Part shown: positions 41,725 through 54,530 of the stretch, piece after piece | How positions within the stretch are numbered: the stretch's first letter is position 1 | Layout of the letters: every line of letters starts with the position of its first letter | Notes under the pieces: model-generated | Told to the model about the DNA's origin: nothing | Database searches by the model: none | What the model saw: the letters and a program-made list of their open reading frames with translations, nothing else | Source of the DNA: Furcasterigmium furcatum | Taxonomy: Eukaryota; Ascomycota; Sordariomycetes; Glomerellales; Plectosphaerellaceae | Reading direction: 5' to 3' | Assembly (NCBI GenBank): GCA_001599815.1 | Contig: BCIA01000004.1 | Location: 4,738,082 to 4,802,081, forward strand | DNA length: 64,000 nucleotides | Position numbers and translations under genes: made by a program

Positions 41725-44118
41725 ATGGCCGCATACCGCCCAGCTCCTGGAGTCGGCGGTGGCAGCAGCTTCAGCCGCCAGGTCCGCCTCCGCGTGGGCA
41801 AGGTCCAGGACAGGGCGCTGCAGTCGCGGCTCATCTACTCGAACCGATGCGCCGTCTCGCCGGCCGACTTCCCGTATCCTGCTCGAGAGTCTGATCTCTA
41901 TGTCCTCATCCGAGGAGGGCAACCCCAGGGCGACTTCGTCGTCACGGCAGAGCCCACCGACGGCTTTCCTCCAGGCTACATCAGTTTGTCCGACCCCCAG
42001 AGGTCATGGTGCCGCATCGGCTTGACGGATCAGTTTGCGGGCGAAATCTACGACCCTTTCGCCAACGGCCCGCAGGCCTACGTCGGCTCCATCGATCTCG
42101 ACATCGACTTCGCCTCCGCGAAGAAGACCCCGGGCACCGAGTTCAAGGAGAAGGATCTGATAGACCGATTCCTGGCCATGTTCCAGAACCAGTTTATGGC
42201 CCCCGGGCAAAGAATTCTCATGGACGTTTCCAACGTGCCATTGATGGTTGTCGTGCGTGCCATCTCCCTGAGCGACCTCGGCATGGCGGAGAAGCCCATG
42301 GAGACGGATATGATCCCCGACCCCAACGCTCGTGGAATCCTCACCAAGCAGGCCCAGGTGGCCTTCTTCAAGGCGGGAGGCTCGAGCATCAACTTCAAAG
42401 CTTCGGCCACAAAGGCCAAGGCCAACCCCATCTTCGCTGCCGACTTCAACTTCGAGTCTCTCGGCATTGGTGGTCTGGATAACGAGATCTCCACCATTTT
42501 CCGGAGAGCCTTTGCTTCTCGTCTCATGCCACCTCATATCGTCGAGAGAGCCGGCATTCAGCACGTCCGAGGTATCCTGCTTTTCGGCCCTCCCGGTACC
42601 GGAAAGACCCTTACGGCCAGGCAGATCGGCAAGATGCTCAACGCTCGCGAGCCCAAGATCATCAACGGCCCTGAAATCCTCAACAAGTATGTCGGCCAGT
42701 CCGAAGAGAACGTCCGTAAGATCTTCGCGGACGCCGAGAAGGAGCAGGCCGAGATGGGCGACGAAAGTGGTCTGCATATCATCATCTTCGATGAGTTGGA
42801 CGCCGTCTGCAAGCAGCGTGGTACCACGGGCGGTGGCACGGGCGTGGGTGACAGTGTAGTCAACCAGCTCCTGACGAAGCTCGATGGTGTCAACCAGCTG
42901 AACAATATTCTGCTGATCGGCATGACCAACCGTAAAGACATGATCGATGAGGCGCTGTTGCGTCCTGGTCGTCTGGAGGTGCAGGTCGAGGTCAGCCTCC
43001 CGGATAAGAAGGGCCGTTTCGACATTTTCAACATCCACACGGCCAAGATGCGCAAGGACGGGATGCTGGAAGCTGATGTCGACTTGGAAGACCTTGCTGC
43101 TCGGGCCAAGAACTACTCCGGTGCTGAAATCGCCGGTGTCGTCAAGTCTGCCGCATCGTCCGCCTTTGCACGACACACGAAGCTCGACACTGGGGCCGCC
43201 AAGGCTATTCCGGACGCAGACTCCTTGAGGATCACCATGGCCGACTTCAACCACGCGATGGAGGACGTGAAGCCGGCGTATGGTGTTTCTGATGACGAGT
43301 TTGAGAAGTGTATCAAGATGGGCATGCTGGAGTACAGCGAGGCTTGCAGGAGCATGATTCGACAGGGTCTCGACCACGTCAGCAATATCAGCGACTCCAA
43401 GGTCCTGAACACCATGTCTTTGCTGTTCCATGGTCCTCCCGAGTCAGGCAAGACGGCCCTTGCGGCGCATATTGGTCAGCTGTCCGAGTTCCCCTTCGTC
43501 AAGCTGGTCGGGCCCTCGAACCTGTCTCAAGCTCGTGACGAGCATGGCAAGAAGGATTACCTGACCAAGGTGTTCACCGACGCCTGGAAGTCATCTCACA
43601 GTATCGTCATTTTGGACGACCTGGAAAGGCTCATCGAGTGGAACCCCATTGGGCCTCGCTTTTCCAACTCTATCCTGGATCGTCTCCTGGCGTTGATCCA
43701 GTCGCAACCCCCCAAGGTATGTGATCATCTATCGAAGATTCCGTGGATACCAGATACTAACTCCATTTAGGGGCGCCGTCTTCTTGTCTTCGTCACGACG
43801 TCTCAGCTCAGCACCCTCAAGATGCTGGGTGTCATGAAGTACTTCCGTCGCCAGATTGCCGTGCCCGCCATCCCCGACCTGCGTACGCTGCAGAACGTGC
43901 TGGGCGCGGACGGCAGGCTGGACCCCACCGAAATCAACCAGGTACTCAACTCGATCGCCCAAGACACGGGAGCCCAGAGGGTTGGACTCGGCATCAAGAC
44001 GGTCCTGGAAGCCCTGGAAGAATCGCGCGCGGAAGCGGCCAGAGGCGGGCCGCCAACCGCGGAAAGCTTCGTAGACAGACTGGTTGGCTACATCAACGCG
44101 GAGGCCATAGACGCATGA
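41725..44118 (+). CDS. SEC18: Vesicular-fusion ATPase Sec18/NSF
   Basis: Two exons (41725-43716, 43771-44118) encode 779 residues; the intron has a clean ACTAAC branch and GTATGT donor. The N-domain occupies about residues 1-210. The D1 ATPase has Walker A GPPGTGKT (about 288-295), Walker B IIIFDELDA (about 351) and the arginine-finger region LLRPGRLE. The D2 ATPase has GPPESGKT (about 570) and IVILDDLERL (about 625). The C-terminus is intact. Sec18 is a hexameric AAA ATPase that, with alpha-SNAP (Sec17), takes apart SNARE complexes after membrane fusion throughout the secretory pathway. Confidence 0.97.
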
Positions 44119-47100
44119 CCTGCCAGGGAGTAGTGGCACATGCTTGTTTGCTCCGAAAATATACATGATGAATAGAACGTGGCGTTTTGTTGCCTCCATT
44201 TCAGACATCCCTGCTGCTTGTGCTTGTGCAAACATAGAGAGTACAGGCAGTCTGCCTCGTGAAGCGAGTGGCGCCGCCCCTCGTGCGAGCCCTACGGGGA
44301 GTATCGTACCACGGTCCAGGAGGCGCATCTTGCATGGATCGGCGTGCTCTATCGTGCGGTCTTCTCTGTCGGACGCATGGGACATACCGGGATGATTCAT
44401 TCAGCTCTTGGTTTCCCCTCCCCCACGCCGTGATGTATCTGCTTATGGCGGGGGTTATCGAGCCGCCCCCCTGGTAAGGCGGTTTCAGATGGGCCAGTTG
44501 ACAATTTCCGATCCCGGCCGTGTGCGTGGACTCGGCACTTTCTGTGGCGCGGATGAGGGGAGATTGGAGATGGAGAGAGTCGACGCGTTGGGACAAATGA
44601 AGCGCGACTTGGTCGCGAGGATGTGGTGTTGCGCCGGGGTGTTTGAGGTGCCGTGCTAATCAATAATATGTGCCCGATGGTATGGGTGTGCTGGAAGCAT
44701 TGTCGACGAGGTCATGGGTGTGATTAGTTTGCGCTGATTATTGATGGAGTTTGCCTGTTCTGGAGCTTCGAGTCAGTGCGACCCGGCGTTTTGGGTCTTT
44801 GGCAGATGAGTTTGATTGTCACGGCCGTTGACGTCTGAGGATGGTCCGATGGAGATGGGAAGTGAGGAGGTTTCGAGGAACCTGTGGTCTGAACAGGGCT
44901 GAGTCGGGCTAGAGAGTGACTGACAGAGCGATGGCCCTTGATGGCCAAGGCCGGATCACGACCACACGTACAGGTACAGACCTAGTGCACTTACTGGCAA
45001 GTAACAGAGCGGCACGGCGCGCGTTGGGCGTCAGGCTGTCAATTGCCGTGGAGCAATCCTGACTCGCAAAGCGGGATGGTTGCAGACGGACACGCCCGAG
45101 AGTGGGATTCTTCGGGGACTATCGCGGCCTGAGTGGGCACCATTGCAGACTCCGGTCCGTACTAGACCTCGAATTGCTTTTATCAGATGGAAGAGCGGTC
45201 ACCGACGACAACCTCTCGCTCTTCGTCTTGCCCTCCTCGCCTCAGTCCATCGGTAGTTCTTCTACCGCAGGTGGTACGGGAGCATCCCGGTGGGTGGCCC
45301 GGTCCCGTGCAGAGCGCCTCCTGGAGCCAGCGTCGCAACGGCGATGGGAGCAGAGCGCTGATAGGCCGGAGGCGGGCTGCGCAGCGAAACTTCGCGTGTG
45401 AAATCATGCGGGTGTCTTGCAGATTGAGCCTGCGGGAGGATTACACTGCATGTCAACGATGCGCCATGTGCAGCTGGAAGCACACTCTCGCTCTGGATGG
45501 GTACCAATCAGGGCCCGGCGCTGGGCCATCCTTCGCGACGCCTGGCCGAGGTACCGGTCGGACGCCCAACACGCCTCAGTCACGGGACGTTGGGGGCGGA
45601 CGTTGATGTCTCGGGTTGACTGTCGAGAGAGGATAGAGAAATCCGACGACGAGAGGGCCGGGCAAAAGAAAGAATAACCATGGCGTCATGAGGGAGGCCA
45701 GGGAGCGCAGGCTGGCTGGCTGAAGTCTTGCTTTTGCCACATGGGCTTGCTAGGCAGCACACGATTGACCTCATCGGAGGCGCTCTTGAAACAGTCCCAG
45801 CCTCGTGGATGGAATGGCACTGAGCACCTCGGTGTCTTCCATCCCATTCCCAGGTGGTCGGTAACTCGCTCGGAAACCGGGGGGCCGAGCATCCATTGTA
45901 CATATGTCATGGACCGGCGGCCATGATCTCACTCGTGTGGAGTGCTTCACGCGACTCGGGACGGGACAAGGGACAACCGATATTTCTTGATAATGACCCT
46001 CGACACTCGAGACAGGCTGTGGTCCTTGCGCGGGTTGCTGGGAGATGGAAGGGCAGCGGGTGGCCCCTCGCTCGGGTTCCGGGTAAGGTAGGTACAAGTG
46101 CACAGCTTTGATGGCTGACAGATGACATCAGAACCGTTGGCCCGCCGCATGAAATGGGCAATCATACGTTGTACGCTGAGCGGGGGCCCGACCGTCTGCC
46201 GGGTTATGCATAGATTCTGTCATCGCTTTTGGATCGAGCTGGCCTATTATTCGCAGTTGGTTCATGAGTCGTTTTTCCGTGGCATCGCTATTTTGGCGTC
46301 CCAAGGATGGCCTCGTTGCTGGGCCCGGGCAACTGTTGAAGCGTTGAAAGACGGCCCCCAGACGCAGGTCCAGCCAACCGCAGCGCCCTCCGGTTCAAGC
46401 CACTGGCCGCCGCGCTGGGTCAACCAAGGCTTCGAACTTGGACCGGTGTGCACCCGACCCCTGCCAGGTTGGTCCGTTGTGCTGGGAAGCCCCTATTGCG
46501 ACCGACCAGCCACCCAGCTGTATCGCTCATTAGCGGCCCCATCCGAGCTCCACCCGCTCAGGTCCCGGGCCTTCATCCCCGGCAGCCCCCGCCCCATCCG
46601 CCCTGGCCCGTCTCTGCCTCTCACCCACTCACAACCACCCACTGCTTCCTCCCCCCTGCTCGAGTCGACAGCCCCCCCGTCCAGGCTCTGCTTGCCTGCT
46701 TGCCCGTGCCTTCTCTCCCGTCCACTGCCAGTGTCCCAGGTCCCGGCTCTCCCCCCAGTCAGTCCCATCACGCACTCAGTCCTCGTTACTCACAGACCAC
46801 CACCGCCAACCAACATCCAGACCAGGCAGTCCCTCTCGACGATTCTTCTCTTCCTAGTCACCCAGGTCCTCTCGTTCCCTCTCACTAGGTTGCCTTTACC
46901 CGGGGGTGACGTTTATCCTCCTTTTGCCTTTCGATTCTCAGGCACGCCTGTCGACTGTCTCTACTTCAACACCGCAGGCGTTTTCCTCGGACGCCGTGTT
47001 TTCATCCTATTCGCCCAAGCCGACTCTTCTCTCTTTCTCTCTTGTTCGATTGGTGATCGACGTTGGAAGGGGAGGAATCGCAGCAGACACCCGGCAGCTC

Positions 47101-47151
47101 CATCGACCAATCGATCGTTCGCCGCGAATTGCTTCTTTATGGATTCGACTC
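44119..47151. promoter_or_regulatory. Long upstream region of the RasGEF gene
   Basis: 3 kb with no supported gene. From about 46510 to 47090 the plus strand is strongly pyrimidine-rich (CCTCCCCCCTGC, TCTCTTTCTCTC), which I read as the initiation zone and long leader of the LTE1-like mRNA. The left part includes the SEC18 3' UTR. Confidence 0.45.
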
Positions 47152-47451
47152 GTACGTGACCCCCCCCAAAAGGCATTACCCATTGGCATTGGGCGCGCAC
47201 CCACGGACCGCACGAGCAAGAGCCCACGCAAAGCACGACCGCGCGACGGCTAGTTGCTTGCAGGCCGCCTCGAGGTCCGGACGGGCCCCCTCGATTGCCG
47301 TGCCCCAGAAAACAAACACGACCTCCTCGTTCTCTAGCGCCCACCGCCGCCGCCACCGCTCGCAAACTCCCCCTGAGCGTCGCTTTTCCCGTTGTCGCCT
47401 TCGATTCTCGACGAATAATGATCGTACTAACCTTATGACTTGATTCTCCAG
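47152..47451 (+). other. Probable intron in the 5' leader of the RasGEF gene
   Basis: The acceptor side is strong: a perfect TACTAAC branch sequence (47425-47431) lies 20 bases before a pyrimidine stretch ending CCAG at 47451. The most likely donor is GTACGT at 47152, though other GT sites are possible. It lies upstream of the chosen start codon at 47521. Confidence 0.5.
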
Positions 47452-47520
47452 CGTCCCAAGCGAGCAGCACCCGCTCAACACTCTCCTGAAGGGTATCGCG
47501 ACCGGCGCCAACTCACGCCG

Positions 47521-50500
47521 ATGGAGTCGCCGCAGCGCTCGCCCACGAGCGGCGCGCTCGGCGCACTCCTGTCCAAACGAACAGACGCCCAACAGCCGAC
47601 ACCAACAACATCAAGTCCGCGAGGAAAGGCCGCGAAGGACATCAGACCGAAGAGGGTGACGCCGCCGAAATTGGGACTAGCAGGGAAGGATGCTCCGAGC
47701 ATGACAGTGGGATCTAAATGGGTTGGCAAGTCGCGCTTCAACAGTTCGGCGACGTCGAGGCCACTCGTTCCCGCTAGCGAGCGCATTTCGCAAGAGGAGA
47801 AGACTGCAGCATGGCGCACCAAGAGGAAGGGCAGCGATGAGAAAGTCGACAGCATCACGCCCGACGGCGGTTCGGGTGGGAGAGACGGGAGACAATTTAC
47901 CGTGGCCAACGTCGGCAATAATGGTCGCATATACCTGAGGTAAGACCCGATGTCTTGCGCCTGTTTCTGGCGCAAGCCAGACAGGATTTTTCGGGCCGGA
48001 GCTGACGGCGGTAGGCCATCTGTGCGTCCCGCGCACCAGCGATATCCTCAGCCAAACTTCGTCTTCCCAGTAACGCCGCCAGGAACTGCAGGGTTGGAGG
48101 CCATGACGGACAGGCTGGGGAAGCCTCCCACAAAAGCTGAGGACGACACGACCGATCTGAACCATAGCGTCTGGACGCCAACACCGTCTACACCGGCGAC
48201 GACACGCCAGCAGTATTTCCCGGGGCACAGTCGCCGTCCGACTGGCCACAGGCGTGCTTTGTCCGACTCGACGACACCTGAGGACGCGGATCCTGTCGGC
48301 TTCAAGGTCGTCATCACCAAGCCTGGCGAGGAAAAGCGACCTAAGACGATGGAGGATCTGGGCCCCCCAAATCTGCCGCACCTGGATGTCGACATACCGA
48401 CATATCGCATCGGCAACCCCCGATTCACGATGAAAGGAACGCCGTTCTTCCGCGGCTCTAGTTACGCACCCACCGAAGAGTTCCCGAGATCGAGTAACGT
48501 CTCCTTCCTCCGCTCCCAAAATGGGACTATCACTCCTCGCGCCGACCACTTTTCTTCCCGGAAGCCCACTCCGAGCCCAATCATCCCGCACATCCGGCTG
48601 CCGTCTCCTGGCGATGCCGCCATCAAGTCACCCGGATTTCCTTCCAGACTTGCCGCCCCTTACAGGTCGACCTATCTGTCAACGCATCTGGTGATAGAGC
48701 CCGCCATGTTTGACTCCTTGACGTTCAGGCCGGCCTGCGATGATAGGGCTATTGTGCGATATACTGCTTCAACAGGCGCTGTAACAGCTGCCACGCCGCC
48801 TCGGCTCGTGGCTGAGATCACATCGCCCACATTCCTCGACTACGAGCTCATTTCGGATTTCTTCCTGACCTACCGATCGTTTCTCGAGCCGTCGGATCTC
48901 CTCAGGATGCTTGTCGCCCGCCTGAGGTGGGCACTGGCACGAGACGACGAGGTTGGGATGGTTGTGAGGGTTCGGACATTTGTTGCCATGCGCCACTGGA
49001 TTCTCAACTACTTTATGGACGACTTCGTTGTGGACTACGGCCTTCGAGCCTCCTTCTGCACCCTGCTCAACGACTTTGTCGAAGAACTCTCCCAAGATGC
49101 GCGGGCTCGAAAAGTTCAGCTTAAGATTCTGGCCGAACTGAAGAAGTGCTGGAGGAGGGTCTGCGCTCAGTTTTGGGACGGGCCCGAGTTCGACACTTCG
49201 CTCGATGTGAGCATGCCCATTGCTCCCGGAGGTATCGCTGGACACCGAGATGCGTCTCTCGACCCGTCCTTCTGGGAGAGAGCGGATTCGGATGCTCCGC
49301 CCAGGCTGTCTGGTCTTTTCGCGCCCATCAACCACCAGGCTATGCGGGACGATACCTTTTATGCCGACGTCTCCAAAGCTGGCCACATTGCGGACACACA
49401 GTTTATCGACCGGCCAGCCACCCCAGAGCAACGGCCTACAGACCTTCAGAGGCAGCAAACATCGCCCACGAGCATCGTTAGTTTGGATATTGTGTCATGT
49501 TCGCTTCCTGGTAAGGCCTCGCGAACTGCGCAACCAAGCAACAACCATCCGCTTGCAGCGCATCCCGTACCACCCAGCTCCGTCTATACCAATACCGGCG
49601 CAGTTGCCACGACCCCTCGTGCGCTGACTGGCAAGCGAGTTCGCCCTACGCCGCAGAACCATAAGAGGAATGGCAGCTTGACCGACTCGCTCAGGGACAA
49701 GGAGCGCCCAGCTGATCGTGCCAGCTCGAACAACAGCGCCGAGCTGCCACTCTCCTTCCCTTTTGCAGGGAGTCTCGTCCGGGGCAACTTTCTGCCACCT
49801 GGCCAGCCTTTCGTGGAGGTTCTGCCGCATGGTGTCAACGCAGATCAGCGACAAACCACGGTCTTCCAACCTCCACCGACTCAATATGGCGGCAAGTCAG
49901 CGGCATCTGCCATGTCAAGCCAGGGCATGAAGAGGCTTCTCGGCAGTGTTCGCCGACACCTCAGCACCCGTGGGCAAGGGATTTCTCCGACCCAGGGCAG
50001 CTTCTTGAACATCTCTGCTATCGGGCCGCAAGGCGCCACGATCAATCGACTACCGGGTACCGCCATTGTTCCCCAGGCAAGGCCCCGTCAGAACGGTGCT
50101 CGACCACCGGTTCGAATTGATCTACTCGGAGCTGAGATCGCAGAAGACTTCAAGAAGGCTGTTCGAGAGGACGCTGCCGCCGAGGCAGAGCGACGCGAAC
50201 TAGCATTTCGACTTCCGGCCGGCCTTCCGTTGGAAAGTGCAATCCCGGGCGATCTACTCGAATACTCAGCGGCGCACATGGACACATCATTACCCCTCCT
50301 GAGCCCGGCCCTTGCCAGTCCTACGCTGCCGGATCATCTGAGGCCTATGAGCGACACAGGGATCACCACTGGCAGCAAGTCCATCGTCATTGTCGATGAT
50401 ACTCTGCCTTTTGGGCTCCCCGTGCCCATGCCGATGCCGATGCCTTCTATGCACGGGGCTTTGTCCAGCATGCCCAACTCAATCGACGTGTTCGGTGATC

Positions 50501-53055
50501 ATCTGGTCCCTAACAACGCTGACCCCACACCGCCAACGACACCCCCTGGCCGACCCCTGGACATGACCCGAAGATCATCATATGTGTTGAACCAACAACC
50601 CGTGCGGCAATCAATCATGTCTGACAACCTACCTCCCTTCGTTCCCGATTTGGCTACTTTGGGACTCGGACGCCCCTCAGAGGATGCGACACGGCCCTCG
50701 ATAGATACGACTCGACGATCAGAGATTCCTGAGGCAAACGCCAGTAAAGGTCCTCTAACAGGTTCCATTCGCATGCACAGGCGGGGTCTTTCCAGCAGGA
50801 CGAACCAGTCCCTCAACTCGATTCTGCACCGTCGGGCAAACTCGCTGCAGAGCGCCTGGGCCAAGCACTCGACGATCAGGAGTTTCGACGCTACGACGTA
50901 CTCAGACTCGGCTTCCGTGTTCCATGATGACGAGGCAGAAAGCCCGGTGCCCCAGCCCCTTCGTGTGCTGAGGCGCCGACCTGGAGGTGATCTGCGTGCT
51001 GCGACCAATATTGGAGACCTCGACGCATTGCCTCTGCGCAAGTCACGGTCGCTGGCATCTCTGACGACCTACTCTGAGTCTGTCAAGAGCTCGTTCCTGC
51101 GGAGCCCTCCGACTCATGAGCCCGCTACTCAGGTCAAGGTGGCGTCGAGCGACGTCTCACCTAGCAACCAGCAGACCTTTTCGTTGGGAGCCATGGCAGA
51201 GCAACAGCCGGCCAAGCGTCCCCTATCGCTCTTCAGCACGCACTCGTCGAAGCCCGTTATGCGACCCTCTTTCGAGGCTGAAGCCAAGAAACTTGCTCAG
51301 ATCCCTGATGATGAGGACGACGGCGGCGTCGAATCGGCTCTGGCCAAGCTTGAGGGCACCTATGAGAAGAAATCCTTCAAGCTCTCCATGGAGCCGACCA
51401 ACGTGCCTTTAGTTCTGCCCAAAGAGGCCGAAACCACAGGGGATGCATCGTCTGTTGTGGACGAACAGGAGAAAAAGGAACATCGACACCTCCACGTTGG
51501 TGACGGTGAAGAAGCGTTCATGGAGCATGAGCACCATCACCACGAAGATGCCGATGTGTCCGCTCAAGACGACATGTCGAGCCTCCAGATCCCCCGGACG
51601 CGACCGCAGACGGAGCAACGTTCCTTCCTCTCAGACAATTCAGGGGTCTCATATTCGTCTGTGCCCCTTCTAGAGCGAGGGCTTACTGACGATGGCCGGA
51701 GCAAGACGGCAACGAACGAGTGGAGGGACAGATCAGTTCTTTTTGGGCCGGACGATCCCTCTCCATCTCCCACCCCCAGGCAAGGCGGCAGCTTCTTCGA
51801 GCCGCAGCATCCCTCTTACGACTTCGTTACTAAGACAGAGAGCATGGAACGGATGAAGCCGGGCGACACAATACCTCCTCCTTCGAGTGCGAACCAGTCT
51901 TTCCTCGACGACGAAAGCGATGACGGCACGGAGCTGTCTTCGGAGCTGTCTGACATCCCCGGTCAAGAGGATCATCTTCCTTCTGGGCCGGGCTTCCCTG
52001 CCCGTGTGTCCAGTATTGGACCGAAGACCTTACCCGCGCACCCCCTGGCCTCTTCTGCCCCATCCCGCGACAGCGAACCGCCGTCACCGCCGATCAGTCT
52101 TGTACGGGCCCTCCAGATGTCTCCTGAGACTGCCCATATTCCTCAGGTGCACGAGCATCAGATCTGGTCTCGTAAACCGCTGCCTCCCACGCCGGAGACG
52201 ACGCCCACTGCTCCCCAGCATGGCGTTGAGGCCCTCGAACAGATCAGGGCTAGCGAACCGGATCTCTCTAAGAAGTACTCCGTTCACCTGCCATTCATTC
52301 TTGCCTTCGACTCGGAGACACTTGCTCAGCAGTTCACTCTTATTGAGAAGGACGCGCTCAACGAGATCGACTGGAAGGAGCTGATTGAGATGAGCTGGAA
52401 GAACGCGGCGAACAACGATTCTCGCTCGTGGGTCGACTTCTTACGCAACTCGGACGCTCACGGTGTTGAGGTGGTCATTGCTCGCTTCAACATCATGGTC
52501 AAGTGGGCTTGCAGCCAGATTGTCCTGACGCAAGACATCGAGGAGCGGGCCAGGTGCATCATCAAGTTCATCCACATCGCCGCGCATTGTCGCAAGTACC
52601 GCAACTTTGCGACGATGAGCCAGATCACCATTGCTCTTACAAGCCAGGAGATCGGCCGACTGGCCAAGACCTGGGCCATGGTGCCCCAACACGATATGCA
52701 GACACTTCAGGACTTGGAGAATCTGGTCGCGCCCATGCGCAACTTCCATAACCTTCGGGCTGAGATGGAGGGCGGCTCGGACCAAGGGTGCATTCCCTTC
52801 GTCGGTATCTACACCCACGACCTCTTGTTCAACGCCCAGCGTCCGTCCGAGATAGCCAGCTCGCCGACGACGGCCCCCTTGGTCAATTTCGAGCGTTGCC
52901 GATACGCGGCCACCATTGTCAAGACTCTGCTACGACTCCTCGAAGCGAGCACACTCTACCACTTCCAGCCCATCGAGGGCATCACCGAACGATGCCTGTG
53001 GATGAGCGCCTTGACGGATGAGCAGATCCGGCAACACTCCCAAAGCTTGGAATAA
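47521..53055 (+). CDS. Large Ras-family exchange factor, LTE1-like
   Basis: Two exons (47521-47939, 48015-53055) encode about 1819 residues. An N-terminal Ras-exchanger motif (REM) spans about 355-500 (FLDYELISDFFLTYRSFLE, VRTFVAMRHWILNYF). The catalytic CDC25-type RasGEF domain occupies about 1565-1815 (LPFILAFDSETLAQQF, KFIHIAAHCRKYRNF, LRAEMEGGSDQGCIPFVGIY, NFERCRYAATIVKTLL). Between them is about 1060 residues of Ser/Pro-rich disordered sequence with a His/Glu cluster near 1295-1317. An REM domain far from a C-terminal GEF domain in such a long protein fits Lte1, which in yeast acts on mitotic exit and Ras/Bud signalling. Assignment to LTE1 rather than another RasGEF is moderately sure. 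Confidence 0.88.
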
Positions 53056-54530
53056 ATCAAGCGTCTTCCATACCACACTTTCCTACAACACCTGTGCTAC
53101 ACCTTCACCTTCGACATAGACCTTTACCCGCCCACGCCCCTGTACACTAGCACATACTACCACCCCCGCCGACCACCCACGCTCCTTCCCACCTATTCCC
53201 TTGTATCTCCCAGTCTGGACCTGCGCGAACAGAGTCAGTCCGACTGAGGAAGTGGAACGAGTCATGATCGAGCACCACCAGACCAGCGAGCGAGAGCGCA
53301 GCTGTTGTCATATTCCTGTACCCATAATACTGTCCCGTGTAAAGGTCTCCGGCGCAAAGAGATGCGTGGAGGAGGACCTGGACTACGGTTGAACATAGAG
53401 AGAGAAGGGGAGAGAGAGAGAGAGCAAGAGGAGGCAGAGAGGGAGACGAGGAGTTGATACCCCCTGACATTCTTTCTATTAGCGAGCGAGCGCATTCTGC
53501 GTCGGAGTTGGCATGGATGATGCATGCCTGGCCTGCTTTGGGCGAAGGCTGAGAGAGGAGTCGAGGAGACAGGCAGCCATCTTTGATGGCGGGATGGCCG
53601 GGAGAGAAATGAAGACTTTTGCCAACATATTCTTGTGCCAATGCTGTGATTACGTTGTGGATGCCTTGGAACCGCATAAAGGGATGGACCCAGGTTCTGA
53701 GTGATGAGCCACCGTCCATGTCATCATCCAAGTAGGGAATATGATGAACTTCCGGCTGAGGTTCGAGGACGGCTATTCTTCTGCAGAAGGGCACCTCCAG
53801 AGACCCAAAATCTAAGTCAAGACGACAACTACATAGATCACTCAAGTGTACATCACGACATATTACAAGGCAACTTGACCAGAGGCGAAAGCCAATTGGA
53901 CTTCCATTGCTACCATGATTTTTCCTCTACCGGCTTTTTCTGACCGTTCCGAGTCCCAAAACATCGCGCGTCGTCGAAGCCCCTCGAGAAGAAAAACACC
54001 AAGACGTAGGAGAGAAGAGAAAAACAAGCGAGAAGCGGAGTAACGGTTAAGCCCACCCCTTCTGACCGCACAGGGCTTTCCCTCTCCACGCCGGACCGAG
54101 GCCCAGAGTTTCGAGTATCTTTCCCTCATAAGTGCTGCCAAATTGACTCCATCGCCCGAATCCTCTTCCTTCCGCCGCCCAGCGTCCGCCCCCCAACGAG
54201 GGGAAAAAAGGGGGAAAGCGATGGGGGAATGTAGAAAACCATTCGACTCCAGCAGAATGATCAGACCAGTGATGAGAAGTGCCTCCTTCACGGGATATAG
54301 ACGCGTGTTGGTGGGATATCTTGATTTTTTTGGACTCTTTTGTGTGGTGTTTTGCGTGCCGACGGCCCTCCCCCTGCCTACAACGAGTACGGGGACTCTT
54401 GTATGCGCTGCTCTGCTCCCACTGCTGCCCGCCAGCCCGCTGACCGTCGAGCTTCGGTAGTCACATCGCGAGACGTCCGAGGAGAGAGAGGCAGTACGGC
54501 ACCGCTGCTGCCCGGGTAATCGGGGGCAGT
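53056..54530. other. Convergent intergenic region
   Basis: 1.5 kb between the RasGEF 3' end and the RPS0 3' end. It includes a GA-rich tract at 53396-53455. Short open frames have no family resemblance. Confidence 0.45.
53396..53455 (+). repeat. GA-rich low-complexity tract
   Basis: A polypurine run of GAGA units about 340 bases after the RasGEF stop codon, probably in its 3' flank. Confidence 0.7.

Noticed and set aside
42004..43431. Minus-strand 475-codon frame within SEC18
   Set aside because: Antisense shadow of a strongly biased gene.
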